Shown piece after piece: positions 1-14,200 of a stretch of DNA of 64,000 nt. Location of the stretch: positions 142,545,369 through 142,609,368 of the forward strand of contig OY755039.1 in assembly GCA_963576565.1 (NCBI GenBank), read 5' to 3'. The first letter of the stretch is position 1; every line of letters starts with the position of its first letter. This DNA is from Aspidapion aeneum (taxonomy: Eukaryota > Arthropoda > Insecta > Coleoptera > Brentidae). The notes under the pieces are model-generated. The model was not told the DNA's origin. It saw only the letters and a list, made by a program, of their open reading frames with translations, and made no database searches. Made by a program: the position numbers and the translations under genes.

Positions 1-2384
<2,384 letters not shown>

Positions 2385-2429
2385 TACATATTTCATGATA
2401 AAACACAAACAATAGCTTAAAATTTGATA

Positions 2430-2687
2430 TCATGAGGCTTCGGGCCCCCCCCCCCCCCAAGCAGCGGCGTGGTTCGTCGCGTCCCCGCTAAAGACATGAT
2501 GACCTGTTTTTCTTTTTTTTTTGGTCGCAAGATTTTTGAGGGGCGCCCTTTTGAGCTGTCGGGCACATGATGACCTTTTGTTTTTTTTTTGGTCGCACGA
2601 TTTTCGAAAGGCGGGCGCCTTTTTAGCTGTCGGCCCCCAAGAGGCCTCGGGCCCCCCCCCCAAGACACATGCCTGGGTGCGCCACTG
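2430..2687. mobile_element. GC-rich hAT-like MITE remnant with internal duplication
   Basis: Starts around poly-C (2443-2457) and CAGCGGCGTGG (2462) and ends GCCTGGGTGCGCCACTG, a hAT-like TIR end. A segment of about 70 bp (catgatgacct, poly-T, ggtcgca, ctgtcgg) is present twice in tandem at 2494-2563 and 2563-2633. The same segment occurs once in the better preserved relative at 47478-47733. No clear target duplication. Confidence 0.6.
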
Positions 2688-3410
2688 TTTTTTAAATTTT
2701 TTGAAGACAATTTTCTTGCTGTTTTGAGTACATCCTTATAAAATATAATTTTTTAGACGCTTTGTCGTAATTTTTTTGAGCCCGCTTTATTTTTTATTAC
2801 ACAAAACTTAAAATACAAGTCAAACTGAATGATCGTTTAGTATCAAAGTTAGATCGATAACACCGCTCTACAAAATAAGAAAAAGTTCTTGGTGCAAAAA
2901 AAAATTGAATTTTTATTCAGTGCTACCTACTGATTCCGCAACTACCAGGTTTGTTCAAGTTGACTCACTTTTGTGTAAAAAAAAATAAAAAACGATTTTT
3001 CTTTTTCACCGCGTTTTTCGTAAAAAAATGTCCTATAACTTTAAAACTATAGGCAGCATATTATCAAAATTTGGCAAAATAATTAAGTATTACCAATGAT
3101 TACACGAGAGTCGTGTAATCATTGGTATTACCTGAAGAATTTTTGTGCCAGAAAATGGTATATTTACATAAGCGCGCTTGATTAGAATATGTTTCGAAAC
3201 CGAAAAAAGGCGATTTTTCAGAAAAAAATTAATTTAATAAAAACTACTTGTTAATGTGGCTTGTAAGTCATACCATTAAATTCCTTGGAGAAGTAGCCCA
3301 AAAATATGTCAAATATATTTTATCGTAAAATCATCAGGTTTAAAGATATCTAGGTTTGAAGTAGAATGTTGCAAAAAAAAACAGAGAAAACAATTGTTTC
3401 TTATTGTCAT
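2688..3410. other. AT-rich spacer with one strong hairpin
   Basis: No gene seen. It lies between two inverted CTGT-family copies. A 17-bp perfect stem (TACCAATGATTACACGA, 3091-3107, with its complement at 3111-3127) and a 3-nt loop stands out. Confidence 0.6.
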
Positions 3411-4214
3411 AAAAATACTCTGCCAATCTATGGGCACCTAAGCTCACACTAGGTACTATAGTTATAGTGTACGCGTGAGCTAATATAACTAAAAACTGAA
3501 ATATATTTTATTGAACTCCAGACTCAATTACCTTTCGTTTGATACCACACAAGCCATTTTGACTTAAACTCTAATTTTTGAAATCCCCTTAAAAAAAAAC
3601 AAAAAACTAAAATGTATTTTGTTAAACTCCGGACTCAATTACCTTTCGTTTGATATTACAAACGCCATATTTTCACATAAACTCTAATTTTTGAAATCTA
3701 CCCCCACCCTTTTATTTGGTTTCTGTTCGGTGGATTTTGTTCATTTTTAAATGGGACCATCTCGACCCAAGACCCAGCCTAGGTACCAAATTTCATTAAA
3801 ATCGGCCAAGCGGTTTTTGAGTTATGCGCGTTGGTCGTTACAGACATACAGACAGACAGACAGACAGACATACAGACTGACAGACAGACGGCGCAACAAA
3901 AAAGTTTCAAAATCATCTGAAACGCAAAGATATACAGTCGAACCTCTATAACTCGAACCTGAAGGGACAACCAAAACAGTTCGAGTTATGGAGAGTTCGA
4001 GTTATAGAAACTCGAGTTACATAGGTTAAAATACATGTAAAAAGTGCAGGGACCACTTAAAAGGTTCGAGTTATAGAGAGGTTCGAGTTATAGAGGTTCG
4101 AGTTAGAGAGGTTCGACTGTATAAAAATTTTTGAAATCGGAGCAACTTTTTTTTCTCGAAAAAATTAGGATCACCATAGCTCACACTACTATAGTATAGT
4201 ATATGTGTGAGCTA
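3411..4214 (-). mobile_element. CTGT-family element, copy 2
   Basis: Full structure on the minus strand: end AAAAATACTCTGCCAAT, hairpin TAAGCTCACACTAGG...GTGTGAGC, tandem units, core, short CAGA/CTGT array (3841-3887), CGGCGCAACAAAAAAGTTTC, and the other end hairpin AGCTCACACTACTATAGTAT...GTGTGAGCT. Interrupted by a MITE at 3935-4119. Confidence 0.85.
3935..4119. mobile_element. Nested pogo/Tc1-type MITE, TA target duplication
   Basis: 185 bp with TIRs CAGTCGAACCTCTATAACTC and its approximate complement ending GGTTCGACTG, flanked by TA at 3933-3934 and 4120-4121. The other CTGT-family copies show the uninterrupted site (gatatataaaaattt). Internally it repeats GGTTCGAGTTATAGAG several times. 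Confidence 0.85.
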
Positions 4215-4338
4215 AAAATAAGAGAAGCTATGGTTTCTGCTCGTTTTTTATCATTTTACAATTACAAGACGCGATATTTTGGTTTGAATGTGTAGTTCTC
4301 AATCGTACCTACAGTTAACGTGTCATTGAGTCTTATTA

Positions 4339-4614
4339 GGGACCTATTGCAATAGTGCCAGGCACTTATTGTGCCGGGCACTATCTTGACAATTTCGCAT
4401 TATAAGAACACCTGTCTTCTTTCAAAATTAGGCCATTGTGTATTATAAGAGCCGGAATTAATAGTGACGCCACTATTAATGGAAAATAAACGACTGGATT
4501 TCTAAATTCGACATTGGTATGTCAATTTTGAAAGATCAACTGTCAGTTTTTAATGTGAAACTGTCAATATAGTGTCCGGCACAATTTGTGCCTGGCTTTA
4601 TTGCAATAGGCCCC
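4339..4614. mobile_element. GGGACCTATTGCAATA MITE, copy 1
   Basis: 276 bp with TIRs GGGACCTATTGCAATA...TATTGCAATAGGCCCC, flanked by TA. Subterminal GGCACAAATTGTGCC-type palindromes and GACAGTTTCGCATTA motifs recur at both ends. The copy at 9600-9875 is also 276 bp. Confidence 0.8.
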
Positions 4615-5443
4615 TATTCACTTAGTGAATTGTCGTATTAATTTCAGACAGTCCATTTTTATTTTTGATCAACTTTAAACCAAATTTACTTCCATAATTG
4701 TGAACGTCGAAAAAAGTGTATGGGACATTTTTTGTAGTAAATTTGTTACTTGATACAACTGTCAACCCAAATTTTCTTCTGTCTATTCGTTTTGGCGGTG
4801 TATTGGCTTGTTTTCAACTTTATCAATTTTTAGCAGTTTTTTGGCCATAGATTCGTAATACTGCTACGGATGGTTTTTATATTCCGCTGTAAGATACAGC
4901 TAATGATTCCTCAATTTTATCCCAATTTCGAGTTGTATACCTTTAGATGCTTTCAAGATATAATTTTTTTTATATGAATTTTATGAAAACCCGTTTTTAT
5001 TTTTGTTTTCCTACAAAAGTAAGCCAACTTCTTTTTTTTTCTTGTGTGGTTATGTTATTTATAAGTAAGTACCTAAGTACCAAATAGAAGTGAATATTAA
5101 AGGGAGAATAAATCAAGAAAGGCTCTATTTATTTTAATATTAAAGGCATGACGGTTATGTTTAAAGGAAATCTCGAGATCCACTTTTTGTGGCTTTAAAG
5201 ATATTCGTTAGATAACTTAAAGTGCCTGTGTTTTATAAAAAACATAAGGGTTCATTCAGACATTGGGCAGACGATAATTTAAAACCTAAGAGGGTGGTAT
5301 GGTTTTTAAGAGAAAGGGTTGGTAAATTTGTTTCTAAGTGCCTCTTGAGGCGGCTTAGACATAAATAAAAAAAGTTAAATGCTCAGTTTTTGTTTCTTCA
5401 CAGATTTTTAGAGGTTTGTTTGTAAAAACTTTTAGTTTCTTAC
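4615..5443. other. Unassigned AT-rich stretch
   Basis: I see no open frame, splice-supported exon or recognisable repeat here. Confidence 0.5.
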
Positions 5444-6444
5444 ACGGTAACAAATTTTGTGTACATTAATGGATCGTTCATACTCGTCTTTTGTCTAGTC
5501 TTTTGTCTTGGTTTAGTCATATGTCTTGTCATAAGAAAGTTAAAACCACTGTTTCTTATGGGAGTGTTCATACAATGTTTTTGCTTTTGTTTTTGATTAG
5601 TCTTTGTCTTAAGAGTTGCCAACTTTCAATCCTGAGGACAACGACTAAGACGAGTGACTGACATCAGCTGATATTTGTTGTTTTTTTTACAGGGCGTCCG
5701 AAGAGCGCAAGCGCGCAGCCGAAATTTTGAATTTACCGCCATTAATCATGTTTTTAACAGAAAATTTCAACCTAACCTTAAAATTTTATTTGTTTTTATT
5801 TTCTTTTTCGCTTTTGTTCTTTCGTGTCTGTGTTTCGTGCACAGATTAGGTTAAATAAGATTGTTATGTGTAGAAAATGACTTTTGAATAGGACCCTTTT
5901 TATTGAAATTGATTTTTTTTTTCAGTGGGTTATGACTAAGACTAATCAAAAACAAAAGACGAGTATGAACAGCCGATTTTATTTAAGACAGCTAAGACTA
6001 ATCAAAGGACAAAGACTAATCAAAAACAAAAGACTAAGACGAGTATGAACAATACTTAAAACACGTTCTTTTCTTGAATAAAGTGTTTTACCTTAAAACA
6101 ATTTGTTTTGAATTAAAATTCTTCTTTTGAGTTCAACGCAGTGTTTAATCTTGAAATGAGACTTTATTTTTCTTCTTTGATTGTTTTGTTTCAGTATACT
6201 ACATTATGCAACAAAGCAAATTGTCTTCATATAAGTAATATTTTGCATCAAGAGAAAACTGGACCTTAGAATAATTCAGTTCCAATTTATAATAAAACAA
6301 TTTCTGTTTCACATTAAAATAAAGAGGCAAGTCATTTTTTGTATAACATCAAGAAAATATTCTCTTGGAGAATAGGAAAGCACAAATTATTTTACTTCAA
6401 AGCAATTTGCTTTGATCAAAGACAATTTTTTTTACCGTGTATAA
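5444..6444. mobile_element. ACACGGTAA-type MITE hosting another MITE
   Basis: Outer ends ACACGGTAACAAATTTTG and AATTTTTTTTACCGTGT are inverted. The interior right of the insertion (AACACGTTCTTTTCTTGAA to TTGTTTCAGT) matches 14408-14550. The interior is split by the TTAA-flanked MITE at 5470-6055. Confidence 0.55.
5470..6055. mobile_element. TTAA-flanked MITE (GTTCATACTCGTC family), copy 1
   Basis: 586 bp; TIRs TGGATCGTTCATACTCGTCT and its partner GACGAGTATGAACAATAC, flanked by TTAA at 5466-5469 and 6056-6059. TTAA is the piggyBac-type target. The interior is rich in repeats of CTTTTGTTTTTGATTAGTC. Near-full copy at 19733-20317 in the opposite orientation, fragment at 29911-30043. Confidence 0.75.
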
Positions 6445-6555
6445 AGTCCGTTCCATCATCACATTCGACAGTCATAAAACCGTACGAGAAATTAAAATGC
6501 GCGCGAAATCCAAAACCAAAACTGTTTTAAAACTGTTTGGGTTAGATGGTACGAC

Positions 6556-6629
6556 CTAGAGTCCCTGTATGTTGACATATTTGGATATATTATAATATAT
6601 CCAAATATGTCAACAAACAGGGACTCTAG
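6556..6629. repeat. 74-bp near-perfect palindrome
   Basis: CTAGAGTCCCTGTATGTTGA continues to a loopless AT centre at 6592/6593 and mirrors back with one mismatched pair. It is flanked by GTACGA on both sides (6549-6554 and 6629-6634 approximately), so it may be a miniature transposon end pair with a 6-bp duplication. Confidence 0.75.
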
Positions 6630-6639
6630 TACGATCAAA

Positions 6640-7828
6640 TAACTAGTCCAAAAAACGAATGCTGTTGGCGTAGTAATCGATTTACTTCAGTCATCTGATT
6701 ATATACAGGACAGTTAAATTGAGTCACGTGACTAAAAAAGAAAGGGTAGCTTTCGGTGTCTCGCGTAGCAGGTGTGTAAATATAAATATAAGCTAGTTAT
6801 TTTCTTCATCCCCTCCCGATTGTTTTTCCTACTACTATGCCGAGTCTTAATATAAAATATAATATCGATACCTTAAAGCGAAGTCGTTTGTTCTTTCGTC
6901 AAAACTGGTGTGAAATTTCACATCCGGTGTTACCCCTCTTCTTTTAACATTTCGTTTACAGGTCACCGGGATTTACTGCAATCAAGGTAAACACTTATGT
7001 TTCTATTCCTGTCTAATAACCTGCTAAACTAGTTTTTTTTTTTCCAAGCAGGCTTCTATATGGTCAGTATAGCTTTTTTCTATGTATATACTTTATTAGC
7101 TAGAAACTTTGATGTACCTGTAAATTAATTAATTTGTCTTAACTCTGTCCAAAACCAACCAAGTCCCTTATAAAAGGCTCTAAACAGATGCTGCAGATTT
7201 GCAGATGTTGCACAATTTTTTTTTAATCTCAATAATTTTTGTGTATTTACATGGCTTTCCCGGCATTTTGTCATTTGTTAAATTGGTTGTGAAACTCAAT
7301 TTATTTTTCCTTAAATGCCTAAATTTAAATTTTTTGGGTTATTCACTGTTTTTTGTAATTTTCCCCGACAAATGTAAATTGTACTCAAGTGCTGTAAACT
7401 AGAAATGTGTTGGCAAATTGGATGAGAATTTACATACAATTTTTCCAGTGCAACATATGAAAAACACAGCAAAGAAAAGGTTTCCAATTTGGGAGAAAGT
7501 AGATATGTATGAATGTTATATTTTGTGTAATAATTATTGACGTATAAATCCAATATGGCGATCATAAGAAATAACAAAGTTGGCTATGATTTCAAAAAAA
7601 CTATAAGGCCTAGAAAAAAATTGTTAAGGTCATTCAATTGGCCGTAGTTGCTTATACAAAACTACCAAATTTGGATTGCAGTGATATTTCAATTTTTCAA
7701 AAAACACAATTTTTAGTTTTTGCTCGATATTTTAAAAACCCCTGTAGATATTTTTAATTTTGATACGGCATCTGATTGAGCTTAAAATAGCGCAACTTTT
7801 TTCTCAGTTAAACAAATTCGTATCTCTT
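6640..7828. other. Unassigned stretch
   Basis: Mostly unique AT-rich DNA. A short TTTCGTTTACAG...CAATCAAG|GTAAAC at 6949-6992 looks like a tiny plus-strand exon, but nothing supports it. The LINE at 7829 ends this stretch. Confidence 0.4.
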
Positions 7829-7866
7829 TTTTTTTACGGTTAAGCGCACTCGCAAGGAGATCCCTA

Positions 7867-8502
7867 TCACGCTCGAGAAGCGGCCAGTGCGCGGAAATGT
7901 TGGTGTGTTTTGGTTTTGAAACGGTTCAGGTTGTAAGGGAAAACTGTCGCAGGGAGTTTATTCCACAGCGATGCTGTTCTCCAGAGATATGAATTCTGAT
8001 ATAATGAGGTTCTTGGTGCCTCTATTTTGACAGTAAATTGATGGTTATCGTCTGTTTGACGTGTTCGCCTAGTAGGTGCTACTCCCGGGGGGATCATACG
8101 TGCCAACTTCTCAAAGCATTTTCCGTGACAATACCTGTAGAAGAGTGATAGATCGCCCACAGTTCTTCGATGTTCGAGACTATCCAAGCTACGGGTAAGT
8201 GCGGGGTCATTGATCAGCTTGATAGCTCGTTTTTGCACGGTCTTCAAAAGCATCAAGGTATATTTGGGTGCCGCACTCCATATATGTGAGCAGTACTGCA
8301 TAGTTGGTCGAATCTGGGCTTTGTAGAGTGGCAGCAGTTGGCTTGGTGTATACAGATGTCTTGAACGAAATAGCACCCCAAGCTTTTGGGATGCCCTTTT
8401 AGCTATATCTGCCACGTGACTGTGCCAAGACATGTTGGTCTCTGCAGTGACTCCTAAGATGTTCAACTGCCTCTGCAATGTGACAGCACCTCCAGATAGC
8501 AT
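7867..8502 (-). pseudogene. C-terminal region of the same non-LTR ORF2
   Basis: 211 codons to a TGA; the open frame extends upstream of the listed ATG to about 8650 (NNDLEIIEDWGNKNLVQFNA). Contains the typical thumb/C-terminal pattern: LGVTAETNMSWHSHV, RPTMQYCSHIW, AIKLIND, SLDSLEHRRTVGDLSLFYRY, LWRTASLWNKLP. This end is shared by Jockey/CR1-type elements of many insects. A frameshift from the RT segment makes it non-functional. Confidence 0.8.
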
Positions 8503-8673
8503 GATGTTTGGCTCACCGGTGCTGGTCTTTTTTGAAAACAGGGCTGCTTGGGTTTTCTGCGCGTTGAACTGTACAAGGTTTTTATTGCCCCAGTCCTCTA
8601 TTATCTCCAGGTCGTTATTTATCTGCGATATTTGGGTTAGTCTAAGATGATGGAATTCACGTGCGGATAGACA

Positions 8674-9294
8674 CTAAGTGGGTGGTATGACTGAGGAGAC
8701 TACATTGCCATCATCTGCAAAGCAATAAAGTGGATTTGATGTTTTATCTATGAGGTCATTTATGTAAATCAGAAAAAGTGTTGGCGAAAGGATTGCTCCC
8801 TGTGGCACACCAGCATTTATTTGGTAAGAGTTGGAGTTCCGGCCATCCAGTGCAACATAAATGGATCTATCCTTAAGGTAACTTTCAAACCAAGTGCAAA
8901 GTTTCGACGACAATCCCATTGCTTTGAGCTTGTTGAGCAGATTTTCATGCCAGACTTTATCGAATGCTTTAGATATATCTAAGGCAATTGTTCTTGTTTC
9001 GCCCCGTAACTCAATCGCTTTTTGCCATAAGTGAGTTACGTATGTAAGTAAATCGCCAGTTGACCTATATTTTCGAAATCCGTATTGCTTGTCGTTGATA
9101 ATTTTGTACTTTTCCAAGTACTTGGTTAGGTGATTGTTCACAACTCTTTCCATTACTTTTGATATCACCGGAAGTAGAGCAATTGGTCCATAGTTTAACG
9201 GATCTGTCTTTTTTCCTTTCTTTGGAATAGGTTGTAGTTTGCGAAATCCCCATGTAGTTGCTTTTATTCGGGATACCCTGTATATACAATCCAT
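8674..9294 (-). pseudogene. Reverse transcriptase domain fragment (non-LTR)
   Basis: 206 codons. Conserved order: PIPKKGKKTDPLNYGPIALL (finger region), LDISKAFDKVWH (RT motif A with its Asp), GVPQGAILSPTLFLIYINDL (motif B), and CFADDGN (motif C, FADD in place of YADD). This is the polymerase of ORF2 in target-primed retrotransposons. The N-terminal endonuclease is missing because of 5' truncation. The frame stops just after motif C, and the same protein resumes in another frame at about 8650. Confidence 0.85.
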
Positions 9295-9299
9295 AGACC

Positions 9300-9599
9300 G
9301 GTCTATACTAGGGATCGTGTTTTATTAATACTTACGGAAGGACGTTCTTCGCAACTAGGTATTGTTTTTCGTAATGGTTAATTAGGCCATCGCGCATCGA
9401 AGTAATTTCGAGGGGGTGGCACCCCGTTTAAAAATATTTAATAGGACACGGTGTGGTCTCGATTCAACTGTTTTTAATGTGTCCGGCCCTTAAGTTCACA
9501 CGCTTTAAAACAAATGTTAACTAGGCGAATTTTTTTTCAACGGTCCAGATGACGGTTAATTTAAATTCAAGTTTTTAGCTTCCATGCGTGGCAGCAATA
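9300..9599. other. Unassigned spacer
   Basis: Nothing recognised between the LINE and the next MITE. Confidence 0.4.
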
Positions 9600-9875
9600 G
9601 GGACCTATTGCAATAAAGCCAGGCACAAATTGTGCCGGGCACTATATTGACAGTTTCGCATTAAAAACTGACAGTTGATCTTTCAAAATTGACATACCAA
9701 AGTCGAATTTAGAAATCCAGTCGTTTATTTTCCATTAATAGTGGCGTCACTATTAATTTCGGGTCTTATGATCCACAAAGGCCTAATTTTGAAAGAAGAC
9801 AGCTGTTCTTATAATGTGAAACTGTCAATATAGTGCCCGGCACAATTTGTGCCTGGCTTTATTGCAATAGGTCCC
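9600..9875. mobile_element. GGGACCTATTGCAATA MITE, copy 2
   Basis: 276 bp, same TIRs as 4339-4614 in the same arrangement, with internal TAATAGTGGCGTCACTATTA palindrome. TA precedes it; the right flank is AA, so the duplication is imperfect. Confidence 0.8.
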
Positions 9876-10089
9876 AATTGTAGGTGTCTGTGCATTACTG
9901 TGTCTCATGTGTCTCCGTGATCTAGCCGGTCAAGTGGGTGTTGCCAAGACGCTAGCCCTACCAAGTCCACTTTGGCTTCCTGACTTCCGCATGCGCAGAT
10001 CTACCAATATTATTTACCTCATGTATTAGAATAGATGAACAGGGTGATTTTCACTTGAATGATTCTAACCACATGAAAATAGAAAGTTT

Positions 10090-10160
10090 CAAAAACCTAA
10101 CCTAACGAAACCTAATTAAATCTAACCGCACCTAACCAAAGCAAACTGAACCAATAATTT
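10090..10160. repeat. Degenerate CCTAA-like repeats
   Basis: AACCTAACCTAACGAAACCT and following CTAACC units resemble the arthropod telomere repeat (TTAGG)n in degenerate form, next to a fold-back element that carries GGTTAGGTTAGG. Could be chance in an AT-rich stretch. Confidence 0.3.
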
Positions 10161-10180
10161 TTTTCAAAAAAAAACTTTCC

Positions 10181-10386
10181 TGACTTCCTACCCGGGATCC
10201 TAGAGGATGTGAATCCGAACCGGACCGAACCGAACCGAACCGAACCTATCCATACCCACCCAACCAAACTAACTAAAATTAGCAGTGTTGTAGTTTAGTT
10301 TGGTTAGGTTAGGTTTGGTTTGGTTCGGTTTAGTTAGGTCGGTTCGGTTCGGATTCACATCCTCTAGGATCCCGGGTAGGAAGTCA
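10181..10386. mobile_element. Fold-back (large hairpin) element
   Basis: The outer 38 bp are perfect inverted repeats (TGACTTCCTACCCGGGATCC...GGATCCCGGGTAGGAAGTCA). Inside them are GGTTC/GAACC pentamer arrays on both arms (about 10217-10247 and 10299-10351). No coding. Confidence 0.75.
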
Positions 10387-11031
10387 AGAAATTGCTCCGT
10401 TTCAGAGATACAGAGTGGTAAATTTAAAAATTAAAAATCGATTGTGTTAAAATTTATGAACATTTCTCAACGCATTACTTTAAAAAATGGTACTCGGGGG
10501 TTTTTTCGGATGCGAAACCTAAATATGGATACCTTTTCACTGTGGCCGTCAGAGGGCGCTTTACAATGCTCTTAAAGTTTAAAATGACTATAACTTTTTT
10601 CTCAGTGTAACTTTTAACTTTTTTTGTTAAGAAAAGGTTTTCCTGAATCTTTTTAAGCCAAAAAGGTACTCTTGTTAATATGCGCTTAAGTAAGTCGTTT
10701 TCGAGATATTTCCGTTTTTATTGTTCGGTGCCGCAACGGAATACTGAAATTACTTTGAATGACTATTTCACTAGAATGTTTTACACTGGCAAAATGTCAT
10801 AGCAACGGCCAGTTTTCTACTGACTGTTGTTCTCAAAGCTTTATTCAAGTTTGTTGCTTTTCGGCAATTTCGCTCATGAAATTTTTTAAATTAAAAATTT
10901 AATTTTTAAATTCACCACCCTGTATGTATGAAACAGAGCAATTTTGGTCTAAGGTAATTTGCATTAAATCGACTTATTTTGACCTCAGGAATATGTGCTA
11001 AGATTTTGTACAGACCTTTTAGAGACCCCTG
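10387..11031. mobile_element. Mariner-type MITE, left end missing
   Basis: Matches the more complete copy at 37157-37841 from GAAATTGCTCCGTTTCAGAG to the terminal GACCTTTTAGAGACCCCTG. The left TIR is replaced by the fold-back element. Internal GGCCGTCAGAGGGCGCTTTA shared by both copies. Confidence 0.7.
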
Positions 11032-11925
11032 TAGAACTCATTTTTCACAATGTCCACAAAAAAATTGGGGATACTGCCCTTCAACCACATAACTCTATTT
11101 GGTCAGTTTTCTGTCCAAATTTTTTGCTTTTTTATTAGTCGAAATTGTCACTTGCAGTCACCTGAAAATTGGCCCATTTCATATCATTTTTCACGTATTC
11201 TTCAAACCAAGAATACTGCATTTATGCAATACAGTGAGAAACGAGGGAGTGAACTCGCTCGTGGAGAATTTAAGAATACTGACACAAGAATCTTTACCGT
11301 GCTAGCGCCATTTGTGTTCGAAACATAACAAGGGATCATGCACTTAACGTGACTTCCGACCCACGGCCTTGTATTGATTATCAAATTTGTCTACTTCGTT
11401 GATGTCCAAACTCCGCCCAAGACGCAGACGTTCCCCTACCTCTGGTGAATCTGTATTCATAAACGAACAGTAGGTTTTTTCTGGCAGGCATGGGAATCAC
11501 TGTTACTTTCTTTCCGATTTTATTCCTGATCTGTCACTTTTTAGATCTGATTTTTTCTTTTTCCCCTTAATCCGGAGCTCTTTTAGATCTTTAATTATTT
11601 CACCCTTTTTAGCGGGAAAGTATTGTACTTCCTTATTTAAAATGCATTTTTTTAATTTATACGATTCACTTTACATTTGGGTGAACCTGTTACCCTAAAT
11701 GTGAAGAATAAAGTGCACATCGATTGCACCCAAAGATAAAGCGGATTTTATGCTTCTGAGTTTTATTTTAAATGCGTTCTGCTAGGGTGACGTGGGAAAG
11801 AAGTTTCACATCAGTGTTTACTGAGTCCGTTTCATTATCATATTGGACAGTCATATAAACAATGAGATAACTGTTTTATTGGTTAGATGGAACCGTCTAT
11901 GGATGGAACCACAGTATCTGAAGGC
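11032..11925. other. Unassigned stretch
   Basis: Frames at 11050-11328 are short and composition-driven. 11825-11900 shares GTCCGTTTCATTATCATATT / GACAGTCATA with 6448-6480, so part is an old repeat. Confidence 0.4.
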
Positions 11926-13040
11926 ACGGCAGTGCCCGGTCAAGTCCGTGGCGTAAACTGCTGTACCGTTTCTTGAAACATTTCAGCCCATATTTAACCT
12001 ATCAAAAACTCTACTTCTGAATGATCTACGAAACTCAAACTTTGCACAGTCGTATTTCTTTATAGAGTTAAACCATCCAAATTTCATTGACTTCCATAAA
12101 GTAGTAAAGTAGTTACGAAATTTCAAAAAACGTCGAAATTGCCACTCACTTACTCATGTATAGATCATCAAAATTCTACTGTACTTCCAGACATGTTATA
12201 AAGCTGAAATTTAGCAGATTGATAGAAATTATGACCAAGCCCTTGCAAAAAATAAAAAAACCCAAAATTCTAATTTACTTCCTTCCTCTATACATGCAAA
12301 GTTATATAAAAGTAACATTGCCCACTTCGAGAAGCGCTAAAGAGCTAAACTTTGGCAGACTAAAAAAACTATAGGAAAAAATTGATAAAACCCAAAATTA
12401 TAATTTACTTCCCTCCCCTATAAATGTAAAATAAAGTAAAAGTAACATTGCCCACTTCCAGAAATGCTAGAGAGCCGACCTTTGGAAGGCCGATAAAAAC
12501 TATGATAAAATAATATAAAAAAATTAAAAAACCTCCCATATAAATGTAAAGTTATGTAAAGTTATGTAAAAGTAACATTCCCCACCTCCAGAAACGCTAG
12601 AGAGATGAGCTTTGGAAGACTGATAGGATACGATAAAACTATGACAACATTTAAAAACACCAAAATTTTAATTTACTGCCCTCCCCCATAATTGTAAAGT
12701 TATGTAAAAGTAACATTATCCACTTCCAGAAACGCTAGAGAACTGAGCTTCAAAAGGCTGATAGGAACTATAATAAAACTATAAATTAAAAAAAACTCAA
12801 AATTTTTATTAAGGCATTGCAAAAGTTTTGAACAATATTATGCATATTTTTCTACATTAAAACTTAAATATTATCCAAATCTTTTAAAAAAGGAGTGAAA
12901 TCATAACAAAAACATTTCATGTAAAAAAAGCCAGGTACGCGAAAATGGTATGCCATAAAAAGAATTGAGATAAAAGTAAAGCCAAGTTCTCTAATACAAA
13001 TTTCAAAATAAAAGTTTCGTACTTAAATAAAATCCCCTAA
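11926..13040 (+). repeat. X-family repeat with about 125-bp internal tandem units
   Basis: Head GGCACGGCAGTGCCCGGTCA, then four to five diverged tandem units of about 125 bp (AAAGTAACATTGCCCACTTC, AACGCTAGAGAGCTGAGCTT, ACCCAAAATTTTAATTTACT, TTCCCTCCCCTATA) at about 12150-12830, then a tail with AGCCAGGTACGCGAAAATGG. Related copies: 14201-14405 (head only), 36510-37095 and 48860-50230 (minus). It is probably a transposable element, class unknown. Confidence 0.7.
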
Positions 13041-14200
13041 AAAATACCCAAAAAAACTCTGTTACCTTTAAATTGAAACACTCTGTGTAATACAATCTGA
13101 TCTGAAGCTAATTAGCAATTTTTATTAATTAAAAAAATTATAATTTATTAAAAAAGGTAAAAGTATGCATCGTGATGCAAAATGGAATGCCACACGAATA
13201 ATTTTGTGACCCTACTTTCCAGCCCAATAAAGCACATGGCACATCTTTTGCAAGAAAAAATGACATATTGCTGATTAAATGTGCAGGGATCACCTTCCGA
13301 CAATTTGATACGTGTCGTCAGGAACGTCGATACATTATTTTTAGGACGGATAAAGGCTTTTTAATATAGGAAATAAATTACTACATACTTCAATAGACAG
13401 GGTGTTGTCAAACATTCGTCGTCAATTTTTTTCTTATTTTGACCTCCTCTATCACTCGTTTAAATATTATTAGTCATACTGTTTACATTCTATGTAGTTA
13501 TTCTTGGGGGGGGAATACCTACCCCAATACACCCCCTTTTATAGGCGCCCTTGTGTGTTGTTGGGTATAGGCGGAGAGGATATTTGTTGTCCAAATTTCA
13601 TAATTAAAACAAGGGTGGATTTTAAGGGCTTATCGAGTTTCATATCGTTTTGAACAGTTTTATTAATTATGCAGTGTGCCTCTAAATTGGGGAGGATGGG
13701 GTGAGTTTGGATATTTTCATTTTTTGTAAGGGTCATTTCTACCTTTAAAATAATGCCCATAAGTAATTAATTTTTCCTACTATGTAATTTAAAAATATGT
13801 TTTTTAACAAGCTGCAATAAGTGTCCAATATCTCCCCTTTACTAGGGACACATTGGGCACTGCCTGGAAAATTATTATAAAGCAACTTCTAGCAGAATCT
13901 TAGCTAAAATATTTAATTTATAAAGTAGGTATTCTTAAAAATATAATTAAAACAAGTGAGCTACAAAACCAAAAAAAAAGTAACTTAAACATTGAACAAT
14001 AATATTATAACATAATGCGTTATACAAGGCAAAACTCTCTATGGGTCCTTTTTTGTCCCTCCTTGGAATTTGGTCTTCAAAATAAATAGAAATAAAAATA
14101 GAGAGGGAGTTTAGTTACTATGTCCAAGGTCTCCCCGTGAGTGTCTATTACAAAAATCTTTTTGCTGTCTGAATATAGTTCAATACAATAATAACTGAGG
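13041..14200. other. Unassigned stretch
   Basis: No supported gene. Short poly-G (13505-13512); motifs such as ACTAGGGACACATTGGGCAC (13842) hint at an old transposon end. The 73-codon frame at 13539-13760 has no start context or similarity I can name. Confidence 0.4.

Larger units (their letters stand above)
7829..9299 (-). mobile_element. 5'-truncated Jockey/CR1-like non-LTR retrotransposon
   Basis: Minus strand. Holds part of the reverse transcriptase and the whole C-terminal region, followed by a short 3' UTR and an A-rich tail at about 7829-7837. The 5' end at 9295-9299 abuts a mariner-like end (gggataccctgtatataca). One frame break near 8660-8690 separates the two open segments. Confidence 0.85.

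Noticed and set aside
2417..2727. GC-rich frames around poly-C/poly-G
   Set aside because: Overlapping frames on both strands in a hAT-like MITE; composition artefacts.
6949..6992. Tiny plus-strand exon (TTTACAG...AAG|GTAAAC)
   Set aside because: Plausible sites but only about 25 nt and no partner exon on that strand.
10090..10330. True interstitial telomere array
   Set aside because: Units are too degenerate and short; kept only as a weak observation.
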